Shown: one piece after another, positions 1 through 8,340 of the stretch | Numbering within the stretch: the first letter of the stretch is position 1 | How the letters are laid out: every line of letters begins with the position of its first letter | Source of the DNA: Bacteroidota bacterium | Lineage (GTDB): Bacteria > Bacteroidota > Bacteroidia > Bacteroidales > FEN-979 | DNA length: 64,000 bases | NCBI GenBank assembly: GCA_026391795.1 | Contig: JAPLDI010000029.1 | Span: forward strand, 54,913-118,912 | Reading direction: 5' to 3' | Notes under the pieces: generated by a model | Database searches by the model: none | Told to the model about the DNA's origin: nothing | The model's input: the letters and a program-made list of their open reading frames with translations, nothing else | Made by a program: the position numbers and the translations under genes

Positions 1-226
1 TCAGGGAAGTATTTACCATGATCCTCCGCATCCATGCTTCAAGACTTCCCTGCGGCCCGGGCCTGAATTTCGGAAGGTTCCGGATGATCTTGATAAACCC
101 ATCGTGAAGTACATCCTCAGCATCCGCCAGGTTCCCGCAGTATCGCAGACATACACTCAGCAATGCCGGGGAATATCTGACATACAATGATTCTGCGCTT
201 TCTTCCTTACCGTGGTATGCTTTCAT
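1..226 (-). CDS. ECF-family RNA polymerase sigma factor, 3' part outside window
   Basis: Only the first 75 codons are present; the gene runs off the left edge. The visible part has the look of sigma-70 region 2: a first helix ending in SVCLRYCGN, then the conserved acidic core ADAEDVLHDGFIKI and the segment EAWMRRIMVN, which in ECF factors recognises the -10 element. The start at the ATG at 226 is forced by an in-frame stop four codons upstream. ECF factors direct core polymerase to stress or nutrient regulons and usually have an anti-sigma partner, which would lie outside this window. The regulon cannot be told from what is visible. Confidence 0.85.
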   Translation of the reverse strand, partial: MKAYHGKEESAESLYVRYSPALLSVCLRYCGNLADAEDVLHDGFIKIIRNLPKFRPGPQGSLEAWMRRIMVNTSL

Positions 227-306
227 CTCACCGGATCAGCCTTCGTACTACATCCTTACATAGTAGTAACACGCAAACGGTGAATGGTTGCCTCGTACCT
301 GAAGAT

Positions 307-339
307 AAAAAAAAAGAGGCTGCCAAATCTTGCAACCTC
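307..339 (-). terminator. Intrinsic terminator of the pyrophosphatase gene
   Basis: On the minus strand GAGGTTGC and GCAGCCTC pair over 8 bp (one G-U) around an 8-nt loop and are followed directly by nine T residues. It lies about 40 nt after the hppA stop codon. Confidence 0.8.
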
Positions 340-381
340 CCTTTTTAATTTCGGTACTTCGCTTTTCGCTGTCTCTCTATT

Positions 382-2790
382 TTATTTTCGGATCCTCATC
401 TTAAAGAAGGAACGGTACACAAAATAAAGGGCGACGCCAAAGAAAACGATGCCGATGTAAGGGGCGATGGCATAGAAATTTGGTGAAATCGCAATTTCCA
501 TGGCCAGCAGTCCGAACAAAGTCGTGAATTTGATAATGGGGTTCATGGCAACCGAGGAAGTGTCTTTAAACGGATCACCAACAGTGTCTCCGATCACCGT
601 TGCATCATGAAGCGGCGTTCCCTTTTCTTTCATGTCAACTTCCACCACTTTCTTGGCATTGTCCCATGCGCCGCCGGCATTGGCCATGAAGATGGCCTGG
701 AACAATCCGAAAAATGCAATGGAGATCAGGTAGGCTACAAAAAAGGAAGCAGCAGCATACATTTTGTTGGGATCTGCTTCCCCCGTATCACGGTACCCTG
801 ACAAGAATGCAATCGCAAGTGCAAAAGAAAAGATGGCGATAAAGATGTTGAACATCCCGGTCTGGGCATATTGCGTGCAGATCTTCACCACTTCCTTGGA
901 AGTTTCAATGGAGGCCTTCTTTTCTGAATTTTCATCCAGATGGATGTTCTTCTTGATGTATTCCACGGCACGGTAAGCGCCGGTGGTAACGGCCTGGATC
1001 GAAGCGCCGGTAAACCAGTAAATCACAGCACCTCCCATCAGGAAGCCGAGGATGGTGTATGGATTCAGGATGTTCAGGATCATCTCCGGAACGATTCCCA
1101 GTTTTTCCTTGATCACAAGGATGAGGGAGAAGATCATCGTCGTGGCACCCACAACAGCAGTTCCGATAAGGACAGGTTTCGCCGTTGCCTTAAACGTGTT
1201 GCCGGCACCGTCGTTGGCTTCGAGATAATGTTTTGCCTTTTCAAAATCGGGTTTAAAACCGAAATCCCGCTGGATGTCAATGGTTGCCTGTGCCTTGTCT
1301 TCTTCAATCAGGGAAAGTTCGTAAACTGATTGTGCGTTGTCGGTGACCGGCCCGTAACTGTCAACGGCAATGGTTACCGGACCCATGCCGAGGAATCCGA
1401 ATGCAACCAGGCCAAATGCAAAGATCGATGGATAGATCATGAAATAAACCAGGCCATGTGTACTGGCCATATAAGCGACAAACATCAGCACCAGGAAAAC
1501 CATTCCCTGCCAGAATGCGCTGAAGTTACCTGCAACGAGACCCGACAGGATGTTCAGCGAGGCCCCGCCTTCTTTTGAAGCCGTTACCACCTCATTTACA
1601 TGTTTCGATTTTGGGCTGGTGAAGATCTTGGTGAATTCAGGGATCAGTGCCGCACCCAGGGTCCCACAACTGATGATGATGGAAAGGGTAAGCCAGAGGT
1701 GGTTGGCCATATCACTGATCATGACATAACTTGCAACAAAGGTTACAATGATCGACAGGATCGAGGTGATCCATACCAGGTTGGTAAGCGGACGTTCAAA
1801 GTCAATGTCATCCTGCTTGCTGTAAAGTGCGTTGCTGAGAAGCTTGTTAATATAAAAGGAAGTGATCGACGTGATTACCATCAGGATACGCATCACGAAG
1901 ATCCAGGTAAGCAGCTGCATCTGATCAACCTCTTTGAAAACTGCCAGGACGATGAAAGAGATCAGGGCAACACCGGTCACGCCATATGTTTCAAATCCGT
2001 CGGCGGTCGGGCCAACACTGTCACCTGCATTATCGCCGGTACAGTCGGCAATGACGCCGGGATTTCTCGGGTCATCTTCCTTGATCTTGAATACCACCTT
2101 CATCAGGTCCGATCCGATATCTGCAATCTTGGTGAAGATCCCACCGGCAATACGCAATGCGGATGCACCGAGGGATTCACCGATGGCAAAACCGATAAAA
2201 CTGGCACCGGCCAGGTTCCGGGGTACGAAAAGCAGGATGATCAGCATCATGATCAGCTCCACGCAGATCAGCATGACGCCGATACTCATCCCTGAATCGA
2301 GGGGGATGTTTAATAATTTGATGGGTTTCCTTTCCAGGGATGCAAAAGCCATACGGCTGTTGGCCAGCGTGTTCATCCGGATGCCAAACCATGCCACACC
2401 ATAAGAACCCAGGATGCCGACTACGGTCCAGCTGAGGATCAGAAGGACACCGCCAAAGGAGGTTCCCTGAAGTCCGCCGAAATAAAAGGCGATACAGAGC
2501 CCGATGAACAGAAACAGGATAACCAGGAATTTTCCCTGCTGGATCAGGTAGGTCTTGCAGGTTTCGAAAATTACCTTGGCAACATCAAGCATCGATGAAT
2601 GTGCCCCCAGTTTTTTGACCTTGAGATATTGATAATAACCGAAGAGCATTCCCAGGAAACAGATCAGGAAACCAAATAACAGGATGTTATTCTGGCTCGC
2701 CGACAGGTTCGGGATCTTCAGATCTGCCTCACTGGCAAATATAAAAGCCGGCATCAGGAGTGTAACCAGCAGAAAGATGATTTTCTTCAT
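382..2790 (-). CDS. hppA: Membrane-bound ion-translocating pyrophosphatase
   Basis: Hydrolyses pyrophosphate and couples this to H+ or Na+ export across the inner membrane. The protein is 802 aa with about 16 hydrophobic helices. Family signatures are the substrate loop DDPRNPGVIADCTGDNAGD near residue 240, a second acidic loop GPVTIAVDSYGPVTDNAQ, and a C-terminal VIGDTVGDPFKDT. In the GNT-x-(A/K) position near residue 532 the residue is Lys (GNTFKATAK), which in this family is associated with potassium independence. The N-terminus MKKIIFLL...IFASEA resembles a cleavable signal peptide. A longer reading from a TTG at 2832 is possible, but the ATG at 2790 begins a proper signal sequence, so it was chosen. 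Whether H+ or Na+ is pumped cannot be decided by eye. Confidence 0.95.
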   Translation of the reverse strand: MKKIIFLLVTLLMPAFIFASEADLKIPNLSASQNNILLFGFLICFLGMLFGYYQYLKVKKLGAHSSMLDVAKVIFETCKTYLIQQGKFLVILFLFIGLCIAFYFGGLQGTSFGGVLLILSWTVVGILGSYGVAWFGIRMNTLANSRMAFASLERKPIKLLNIPLDSGMSIGVMLICVELIMMLIILLFVPRNLAGASFIGFAIGESLGASALRIAGGIFTKIADIGSDLMKVVFKIKEDDPRNPGVIADCTGDNAGDSVGPTADGFETYGVTGVALISFIVLAVFKEVDQMQLLTWIFVMRILMVITSITSFYINKLLSNALYSKQDDIDFERPLTNLVWITSILSIIVTFVASYVMISDMANHLWLTLSIIISCGTLGAALIPEFTKIFTSPKSKHVNEVVTASKEGGASLNILSGLVAGNFSAFWQGMVFLVLMFVAYMASTHGLVYFMIYPSIFAFGLVAFGFLGMGPVTIAVDSYGPVTDNAQSVYELSLIEEDKAQATIDIQRDFGFKPDFEKAKHYLEANDGAGNTFKATAKPVLIGTAVVGATTMIFSLILVIKEKLGIVPEMILNILNPYTILGFLMGGAVIYWFTGASIQAVTTGAYRAVEYIKKNIHLDENSEKKASIETSKEVVKICTQYAQTGMFNIFIAIFSFALAIAFLSGYRDTGEADPNKMYAAASFFVAYLISIAFFGLFQAIFMANAGGAWDNAKKVVEVDMKEKGTPLHDATVIGDTVGDPFKDTSSVAMNPIIKFTTLFGLLAMEIAISPNFYAIAPYIGIVFFGVALYFVYRSFFKMRIRK

Positions 2791-2829
2791 ATTCAGATAT
2801 TTAATTTGATTTCTATATTGGAACGGTTG

Positions 2830-2837
2830 CAAAAATA
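2830..2837 (-). promoter_or_regulatory. Putative -7 box for hppA
   Basis: TATTTTTG on the minus strand fits the Bacteroidota consensus TAnnTTTG and lies 40 nt upstream of the chosen start. No well-spaced TTTG -33 box was found. Confidence 0.4.
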
Positions 2838-2875
2838 TTAACTATTTTCCAATTGACCAGATTTTTTTAACTTGA

Positions 2876-2907
2876 TTTGTCACTTTGAGAAAATTCATGT
2901 AGGTTTG
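2876..2907 (+). promoter_or_regulatory. Promoter of the DUF151 gene
   Basis: TTTG at 2876-2879, a 20-nt spacer, then TAGGTTTG at 2900-2907. This is an exact match to the primary-sigma promoter layout known from Bacteroides and the cleanest one in the window. The start codon is 24 nt downstream. Confidence 0.7.
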
Positions 2908-2930
2908 TATTAGCAAACGACACAGAGGAA

Positions 2931-3515
2931 ATGGAAAAGATCCGGCTTGAAATTATTGGCATGTCATACAGCCAGTCACAGAGTGGAGCCTATGCGCTGA
3001 TCCTGGGAGAGAAGGACGGAAAACGCCGGTTGCCCATCATCATCGGGGGATTTGAAGCGCAGTCGATCGCCATTGAGCTGGAAAAGATCAAAACGCCGAG
3101 GCCGCTGACCCATGATCTTTTCAAAACCTTTGCGGAGTCGTTCGATATCGCGATCTCTGAGGTTATCATCAATAAATTCAACGAGGGTGTTTTCTATTCA
3201 GTTCTGATCTGTTCCGATGGAAAGAAAGATCTGGAGCTCGATTCCCGTACTTCCGATGCCATCGCCCTTGCCCTTCGCTTCGGCTGCCCGGTCTATACCT
3301 ATGAAAGCATTATGGTTGCCGCGGGTATCCTGATGGAAGAAGAATCGGAAACAACCCGGCCCGGTGATGTTGCCGAAGATGAATCAGTGCCAGAAGAAAC
3401 TTCCTTCTCCGAACAAACCCTTGAGGAACTGAACCAGATGCTCCAGTCGGCGGTTGAGAACGAAGAATATGAAAAAGCAGTTCGCATCCGCGATGAAATC
3501 AAAAAACGGAAATAA
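2931..3515 (+). CDS. Bifunctional nuclease family (DUF151) protein with C-terminal UVR motif
   Basis: 194 aa. Residues 1 to about 140 match the DUF151/BFN fold (start MEKIRLEIIGMSYSQSQSG, then LPIIIGGFEAQSIAIELE and LDSRTSDAIALALRFGCPVY). Plant members of this family have been reported to act on both DNA and RNA; bacterial members are poorly characterised. An acidic linker (about residues 135-160) leads to a UvrB/UvrC-type helical hairpin, LNQMLQSAVENEEYEKAVRI, of the kind that mediates protein contacts. The gene starts at an ATG preceded by AGAGGAA and by a textbook promoter, and leads the plus-strand run that ends at 7054. Role in repair or RNA turnover is inferred only. Confidence 0.85.
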   Translation: MEKIRLEIIGMSYSQSQSGAYALILGEKDGKRRLPIIIGGFEAQSIAIELEKIKTPRPLTHDLFKTFAESFDIAISEVIINKFNEGVFYSVLICSDGKKDLELDSRTSDAIALALRFGCPVYTYESIMVAAGILMEEESETTRPGDVAEDESVPEETSFSEQTLEELNQMLQSAVENEEYEKAVRIRDEIKKRK

Positions 3516-3554
3516 TACTCACGACTTTCCTAAACCCTCTCCAAAACGATCCTG

Positions 3555-4817
3555 ATGGGAATAAAACAACGTTTGATCATCCTTAATTTTTTGCAATTTT
3601 TTGTCTGGGGATCCTGGCTGATTTCATTAGGCGGTTACATGATCGTGACCCTTAAATTTACGGGCGGTCAGGTGGGGAGCATCTATGCAACGATGGGATT
3701 GGCATCCCTGTTCATGCCGACCTTATTGGGAATTGTCGCCGACCGGTGGGTCAATGCTGAACGGCTGCTGGGTTTGTGTCACATGGTGGGGGCCGTAATG
3801 CTGTTCTGGGCTTCAACAGTGACAGATCCCTCCTTGTTCTATTGGATCATGTTGCTGAATTCAATGGCTTATATGCCAACCATAGCACTGAACAATACTG
3901 TTTCGTACATCGTTCTTGAACAAAAAGGATTTAAAGTTGTGAAGGATTTCCCGCCCATCCGCGTGTGGGGAACCATCGGATTTATTCTCGCCATGTGGAT
4001 GATCGACCTGGTCGGATGGAAAGTCAGTCATGCACAGCTGATCTTCAGTTCCTGCGCATCCCTGGTGCTCGGAATCTATGCCATGACAATGCCCGCCTGC
4101 CGTCCATCCAAAATAAAGAAAAAAGCCTCAACCCTCAACTCTCTTGGACTTGATGCACTGGTTCTCTTTAAAAAGAGAAGGATGGTCGTTTTCTTCATTT
4201 TCGCATTGCTGTTGGGTGCGGCACTTCAGATCACCAATTCATTTGGCCAGCCCTTTCTGCTCGACTTTGCAAGCCGTTTTCCGGATACATTTACCGTCAG
4301 ACATCCCGGGATTCTGATGTCGGTATCCCAGATATCAGAGACACTCTTCATTCTTACCATCCCCTTCTTTCTGTACAAGTTCGGGATCAAGAAGGTAATG
4401 CTCATGAGTATCTTTGCCTGGGTCTTTCGTTTCGGACTTTTTGCCATCGGCAATCCCGGAAATGGATTTGTCCTGTTGGTTTTATCCATGATCATCTATG
4501 GTATGGCTTTCGACTTTTTTAATATCTCCGGTTCCCTGTTTGTCGAAAAAGAGGCCGATATCAACATCAGGGCAAGCGCCCAGGGGCTATTCATGCTGAT
4601 GACCAATGGCTTTGGCGCTTTTCTTGGCGGAACAGCCAGCGGATGGGTTGTCGATCATTTTACACGTAACGGGGTAAAAGACTGGCCGAGCATCTGGTTC
4701 ACATTCGCCGGATACGCACTGGTATTGGGTATCTTATTCCCGATATTCTTCAAGTACAAGCACAACCCGAAAGAGGTTGAGATCGTTCGGGAAGAACAGA
4801 TGACAGAGAACAGGTGA
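3555..4817 (+). CDS. Nucleoside permease, MFS (NupG-like)
   Basis: 420 aa, 12 hydrophobic segments. The N-terminus MGIKQRLIILNFLQFFVWGS and the following SLGGYM and GIVADRW match the nucleoside:H+ symporter branch of the major facilitator superfamily, which imports nucleosides in symport with protons. It sits between a nuclease-family gene and thyA/folA, so salvage of nucleosides for nucleotide synthesis is a reasonable role. The last codons and the stop lie inside a 7-bp word array that continues to the thyA start (see repeat at 4797-4893). No clear ribosome binding site is seen. Confidence 0.9.
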   Translation: MGIKQRLIILNFLQFFVWGSWLISLGGYMIVTLKFTGGQVGSIYATMGLASLFMPTLLGIVADRWVNAERLLGLCHMVGAVMLFWASTVTDPSLFYWIMLLNSMAYMPTIALNNTVSYIVLEQKGFKVVKDFPPIRVWGTIGFILAMWMIDLVGWKVSHAQLIFSSCASLVLGIYAMTMPACRPSKIKKKASTLNSLGLDALVLFKKRRMVVFFIFALLLGAALQITNSFGQPFLLDFASRFPDTFTVRHPGILMSVSQISETLFILTIPFFLYKFGIKKVMLMSIFAWVFRFGLFAIGNPGNGFVLLVLSMIIYGMAFDFFNISGSLFVEKEADINIRASAQGLFMLMTNGFGAFLGGTASGWVVDHFTRNGVKDWPSIWFTFAGYALVLGILFPIFFKYKHNPKEVEIVREEQMTENR

Positions 4818-4893
4818 CAGAGATCAGAGATCAGTTAAGAATTATCCTGAAACCTGACACCTGATGCCCAATGCCCAAGGGCTAATGCCTGAT
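4797..4893 (+). repeat. Inverted heptad-array element between nupG-like gene and thyA
   Basis: Left arm: five consecutive 7-mers beginning with CAG (CAGATGA, CAGAGAA, CAGGTGA, CAGAGAT, CAGAGAT, positions 4797-4831). A 17-nt core follows (4835-4851). Right arm: six 7-mers ACCTGAC, ACCTGAT, GCCCAAT, GCCCAAG, GGCTAAT, GCCTGAT (4852-4893), whose first units are roughly the reverse complement of the left-arm words. The left arm overlaps the end of the permease coding sequence and the right arm stops 3 nt before the thyA ATG. Confidence 0.75.
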
Positions 4894-4896
4894 TAA

Positions 4897-5691
4897 ATGA
4901 GACAATACCTTGACCTGATCGACCACGTCCTGAAAACGGGATATCAGAAAGCCGACCGCACCGGAACGGGAACGCTCAGTGTTTTCGGCTACCAGATGCG
5001 GTTCGATCTCCAGGAGGGATTTCCGTTACTTACCACAAAGAAGCTTCACCTCCGTTCGATCCTTCATGAGCTCCTCTGGTTCCTTCAGGGGAGCACCAAC
5101 GTGAAGTACCTGCGTGAGAACGGTGTGACCATCTGGGACGAATGGGCCAAACCCGACGGGGAACTGGGCCCGGTGTACGGATCCCAATGGCGCTCCTGGC
5201 CAAAGTCCGACGGAACTCATGTTGACCAGATCACCGGGGTTGTGGGATCCATTAAAAAAAATCCGGATTCAAGAAGGCACATCGTGAGTGCATGGAATGT
5301 CGGAGAGATTGAAAAGATGGCCTTGCCGCCCTGTCATCTTCTTTTCCAGTTTTATGTTGCAGGAGACCGGCTCTCATGCCAGATGTACCAGAGGAGCTGC
5401 GATATCTTTCTTGGCGTTCCGTTCAACATCGCCTCTTATGCTTTGCTGACAATGATGATGGCTCAGGTTACCGGCCTGAAACCGGGTGAGTTCATTCATA
5501 CCCTGGGAGATGCCCATATCTACCTGAACCACGTTGAACAATCGAAGCTTCAGCTGACCCGTACTCCTTACCCACTTCCCAGGATGATCATCAACCCGGA
5601 AATTAATGATATTTTAGGGTTCTCATTTTCAGATTTCAGCTTGCAGGATTATCAGTCCCATCCGCACATAAAAGGACAGATCTCTGTGTAA
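4897..5691 (+). CDS. thyA: Thymidylate synthase
   Basis: Methylates dUMP to dTMP using 5,10-methylenetetrahydrofolate, which is oxidised to dihydrofolate. 264 aa, the same length as the E. coli enzyme. The catalytic cysteine falls at residue 146 ([12 protein letters not shown]), with the folate/dUMP motifs [32 protein letters not shown] and the C-terminal IKGQISV. The next gene, 12 nt downstream, regenerates tetrahydrofolate, so the two form a functional dTMP cycle. The start is the ATG just after the heptad element; no Shine-Dalgarno sequence is seen. Confidence 0.98.
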   Translation: MRQYLDLIDHVLKTGYQKADRTGTGTLSVFGYQMRFDLQEGFPLLTTKKLHLRSILHELLWFLQGSTNVKYLRENGVTIWDEWAKPDGELGPVYGSQWRSWPKSDGTHVDQITGVVGSIKKNPDSRRHIVSAWNVGEIEKMALPPCHLLFQFYVAGDRLSCQMYQRSCDIFLGVPFNIASYALLTMMMAQVTGLKPGEFIHTLGDAHIYLNHVEQSKLQLTRTPYPLPRMIINPEINDILGFSFSDFSLQDYQSHPHIKGQISV

Positions 5692-5703
5692 ACAACCAAT
5701 ACC

Positions 5704-6195
5704 ATGATCTCGATCATCGTCGCAATTGCAGAAAATTATGCCATCGGGAAGAACAATGACCTGTTGTGGCACATCCCTGAGGATCTGAAAATGTTTAAGA
5801 GGATCACTTCCGGGCATACAGTCGTCATGGGGAAAAAGACCTATCTGTCCTTGCCTTTCAGACCCCTGAAAAACCGTGAAAATATTGTCATTACCGATTC
5901 CCCTGCGGATGTTTTTGAAGGATGTACCCTGGTTTATTCCATCGCAGAAGCCATGGAAAAATGCAACGCGGAGGAAGAGAATTTTATCATCGGGGGTGCT
6001 TCTGTTTATGCCCAGTTTCTGCCTTTTACCGACCGTCTCTACCTTACCTGGGTAAATAAAAAATTTGAAGGAGATGTCTTTTTCCCGGAAATTGATTTTG
6101 AAGAATGGGAGATCATTTCCCGGGAGGATTTTCCTTTGGATGAACAGTTGGGATTTTCCTATTCATACATTGTGTATGACCGCAAGAAAAAATAG
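5704..6195 (+). CDS. folA: Dihydrofolate reductase
   Basis: NADPH-dependent reduction of dihydrofolate to tetrahydrofolate, the target of trimethoprim-type drugs. 163 aa. Core motifs: AIAENYAIGKNNDLLWHIPE, with the active-site acid Asp27 in PEDLKMFKRIT, then HTVVMGKKTY and the cofactor-binding IIGGASVYAQFL. Typical chromosomal form with no insertions. Separated from thyA by only 12 nt and clearly co-transcribed with it. Confidence 0.97.
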   Translation: MISIIVAIAENYAIGKNNDLLWHIPEDLKMFKRITSGHTVVMGKKTYLSLPFRPLKNRENIVITDSPADVFEGCTLVYSIAEAMEKCNAEEENFIIGGASVYAQFLPFTDRLYLTWVNKKFEGDVFFPEIDFEEWEIISREDFPLDEQLGFSYSYIVYDRKKK

Positions 6196-6226
6196 CCGGG
6201 ACAAATCTGAGGTCCATAGCTCGGGG

Positions 6227-7054
6227 ATGAGAAAATTTTCAATTCTGGCAGCCGGAATAATTCTCCTGCTATCCTATGGCTCCTGCAAGAAGAATAAATC
6301 CATCGATCTGAACCCGGATGTAAATGCTGCCAACGATGTGATCCTCTCCGTCAGTTCCTATACAACGATATTCAACCTGATGATCAAAGCACGCCTCGAT
6401 CATGACCTTCTGACTACAGGCATGGCCATGATCGACAAAGCTGTTGCCACCTTCGATCCTGAAAAAATGGAGTACGGGTTTACGTTCTTAGGAGATATCT
6501 CCCCCGACAGTGTGAGGCGTTCAGGGAATATCCGGATAGCCTTGTCGGGTGACATCCTTCTGAAAGGTTCATCTGCCCTGCTGACGTTAAAAGATTACTA
6601 CGAGGATGAGGGGCTGGTTGGCGGAACAGACAGCATTTTCAACGAAGGGGTAAATGGCACTGGCCATCTGGTGTTTTCAAACCACGTTTCCGGGGGGGTG
6701 ATCAACAAGGCTGTTGAAGGAGGAACGATTCATGTAAGCATGGTCCTGTCCTTTTCGGCACCCTCTTCTTCCCTGGTTTCAGGGCAGGATATCCTTTTTC
6801 TGGAACAGGGCACTCTTTCCGGGCTTTCTTCAAAAGGGCACTCCTTTTCAGCCTCCTTCCGAGATGCTCTGCAGGATGCTTTGAGCTGTCCATGGCTAAA
6901 AAACGGGATCATTGATCTGCAGGTCTCCGATACGGATTTACCCGATGGCATGATTGATTTTATGACAGCAGATGGCTGTTCGGATGTGATCTGGTATTAT
7001 TTCGGGAATTCGGAGTTTAAAGTCAGGAAGAACAAGTTCTTTCTGAAGAACTAG
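6227..7054 (+). CDS. Predicted lipoprotein of unknown function
   Basis: 275 aa. A signal peptide ends in a lipobox (LLLSYGSC, Cys at residue 20) followed by KKNK, so the product should be a lipid-anchored envelope protein. The rest contains a repeated pattern of hydrophobic beta segments and short glycines; I do not recognise a family. The start was placed at the ATG at 6227, preceded by GGGG, because it begins the lipoprotein signal; the frame stays open upstream through the end of folA. Gap to folA is 31 nt, so it is probably the last gene of that operon. It ends 5 nt from the convergent stop of the next gene. Confidence 0.7.
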   Translation: MRKFSILAAGIILLLSYGSCKKNKSIDLNPDVNAANDVILSVSSYTTIFNLMIKARLDHDLLTTGMAMIDKAVATFDPEKMEYGFTFLGDISPDSVRRSGNIRIALSGDILLKGSSALLTLKDYYEDEGLVGGTDSIFNEGVNGTGHLVFSNHVSGGVINKAVEGGTIHVSMVLSFSAPSSSLVSGQDILFLEQGTLSGLSSKGHSFSASFRDALQDALSCPWLKNGIIDLQVSDTDLPDGMIDFMTADGCSDVIWYYFGNSEFKVRKNKFFLKN

Positions 7055-7059
7055 GAAGC

Positions 7060-8340
7060 TCAGGTTTTTCTTTTTTCCTTTTTTGCCGCAGGGAATAACA
7101 CGTTGTTCAGGATCAGCCTGTATCCCGGTGAGTTGGGATGAAGGCTCAGGTCGGTGACAGGATCCCCGACAAAGTGCTGGTAATCCTCCGGATCATGGCC
7201 CCCGAGGAAGGTGAATGTGCCTTTCCCGTAATCTCCGTGAAGATACCTGACTTCACCGTATCCCTTGTTTTCCCCCATTACCGTAACCGATGATTTGACA
7301 GTCTTTGTATTGAAGGCAGTGGTTTGTCCCATAAACCCCTTGATCACCGTTTCATGGTCCTGGCAAAGCATCGAAGGAACCGGATCCCATTTGGCGGAAA
7401 ACTCGAAAAGGGTAAAAAAGTCATTGGATTCATTCAGTCCTTTGGGGCGTGTATTGGTAACATCGATATTCGATTTTTCATAAACGTAAGGGTTCATGGT
7501 AAGTTTGAAGTTCTCAAATGCAAAGCATTTGCTGAAATCGAGTTTTGCCTGGGCATTCGCGTCGGGCGGGTCGCCATCGTACATCACATCGCAGATGTCA
7601 TCTCCTTCGGCGGCAAGCGCAATATCATAACTGTCGGGAGCCGAACACATGGCGAACATATATCCTCCTCCGGCAACGAAATCGCGGATCTTCTGGGCAA
7701 CGGCAAGTTTCAGCTGCGAGACCTTTGTAAATCCCAGCTTTTGGGCGATTTCCTCGTTGGTCCTCACATCTTCCTGGTACCAGGGATAGTTGCGGTAGGC
7801 TCCCCAGAATTTTCCATATTGTCCGGTAAAATCCTCATGATGCAGGTGAAGCCAGTTGTAAAGCGGCAAAACCCCAGCCATGATTTCCTCGTCATACAGG
7901 ACGTCATACGGGATTTCGGCATACGTGAGTACAAGGGTAACGGCATCATCCCAGGGCAGTTTGTTCTTTGGAGAATAGACGGCGATCTTCGGAGCTTTGT
8001 GCAGCTTCATGTTTTCCATGTTGACCTGTGGATCGGCAATCTCCTGAAGGATGGCCGCAGCCTGGACATCTGCCAGAACTTCAAAGGTAACACCCCTTAC
8101 CACACATTCATTTTCAATGGATTTTGAATACTGGGCAAGGAAACTTCCGCCGCGGTAGTTCAGCAGCCAGTCTACTTCCACATCATGTTTCAGGATCCAG
8201 TAGGCGATTCCATAAGATTTCAGGTGATTCTTCTGGGTTTCATCCATCGGGATCAGAACATAGGCTGCCTGCAGTCCCTGAACAAGGAACAGCAAGATAA
8301 CCAAGAGTGTTAACCGGAAACGTTTAAAAGGCCGTCTCAT
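7060..8340 (-). CDS. Conserved secreted protein, often labelled asparagine synthetase B
   Basis: About 426 aa with an N-terminal signal peptide (FRLTLLVILLFLVQGLQA). The mature protein opens with AYVLIPMDETQKNHLKSYGI, a stretch I recognise from Bacteroidota proteins that carry the database name asparagine synthetase B. Nothing in the sequence supports that name: there is no N-terminal Cys nucleophile and no SGGxDS pyrophosphate-binding loop, and a secreted enzyme of that type would be odd. Segments such as MFAMCSAPDSYDIAL and the C-terminal FLGGHDPEDYQ recall flavodoxin-like or amidotransferase-like folds, but this is a guess. The ATG at 8340 has AGGA close upstream; an alternative ATG lies at 8355. 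Its start overlaps the dnaB stop, so the two are translationally linked. Confidence 0.7.
   Translation of the reverse strand: MRRPFKRFRLTLLVILLFLVQGLQAAYVLIPMDETQKNHLKSYGIAYWILKHDVEVDWLLNYRGGSFLAQYSKSIENECVVRGVTFEVLADVQAAAILQEIADPQVNMENMKLHKAPKIAVYSPKNKLPWDDAVTLVLTYAEIPYDVLYDEEIMAGVLPLYNWLHLHHEDFTGQYGKFWGAYRNYPWYQEDVRTNEEIAQKLGFTKVSQLKLAVAQKIRDFVAGGGYMFAMCSAPDSYDIALAAEGDDICDVMYDGDPPDANAQAKLDFSKCFAFENFKLTMNPYVYEKSNIDVTNTRPKGLNESNDFFTLFEFSAKWDPVPSMLCQDHETVIKGFMGQTTAFNTKTVKSSVTVMGENKGYGEVRYLHGDYGKGTFTFLGGHDPEDYQHFVGDPVTDLSLHPNSPGYRLILNNVLFPAAKKEKRKT

Noticed and set aside
1600..2295. 231-codon plus-strand frame
   Set aside because: Opposite the pyrophosphatase core motifs; rich in charged residues as expected of a shadow frame.
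7324..8127. 267-codon plus-strand frame
   Set aside because: Antisense to the conserved secreted protein; no recognisable domain or start signal.
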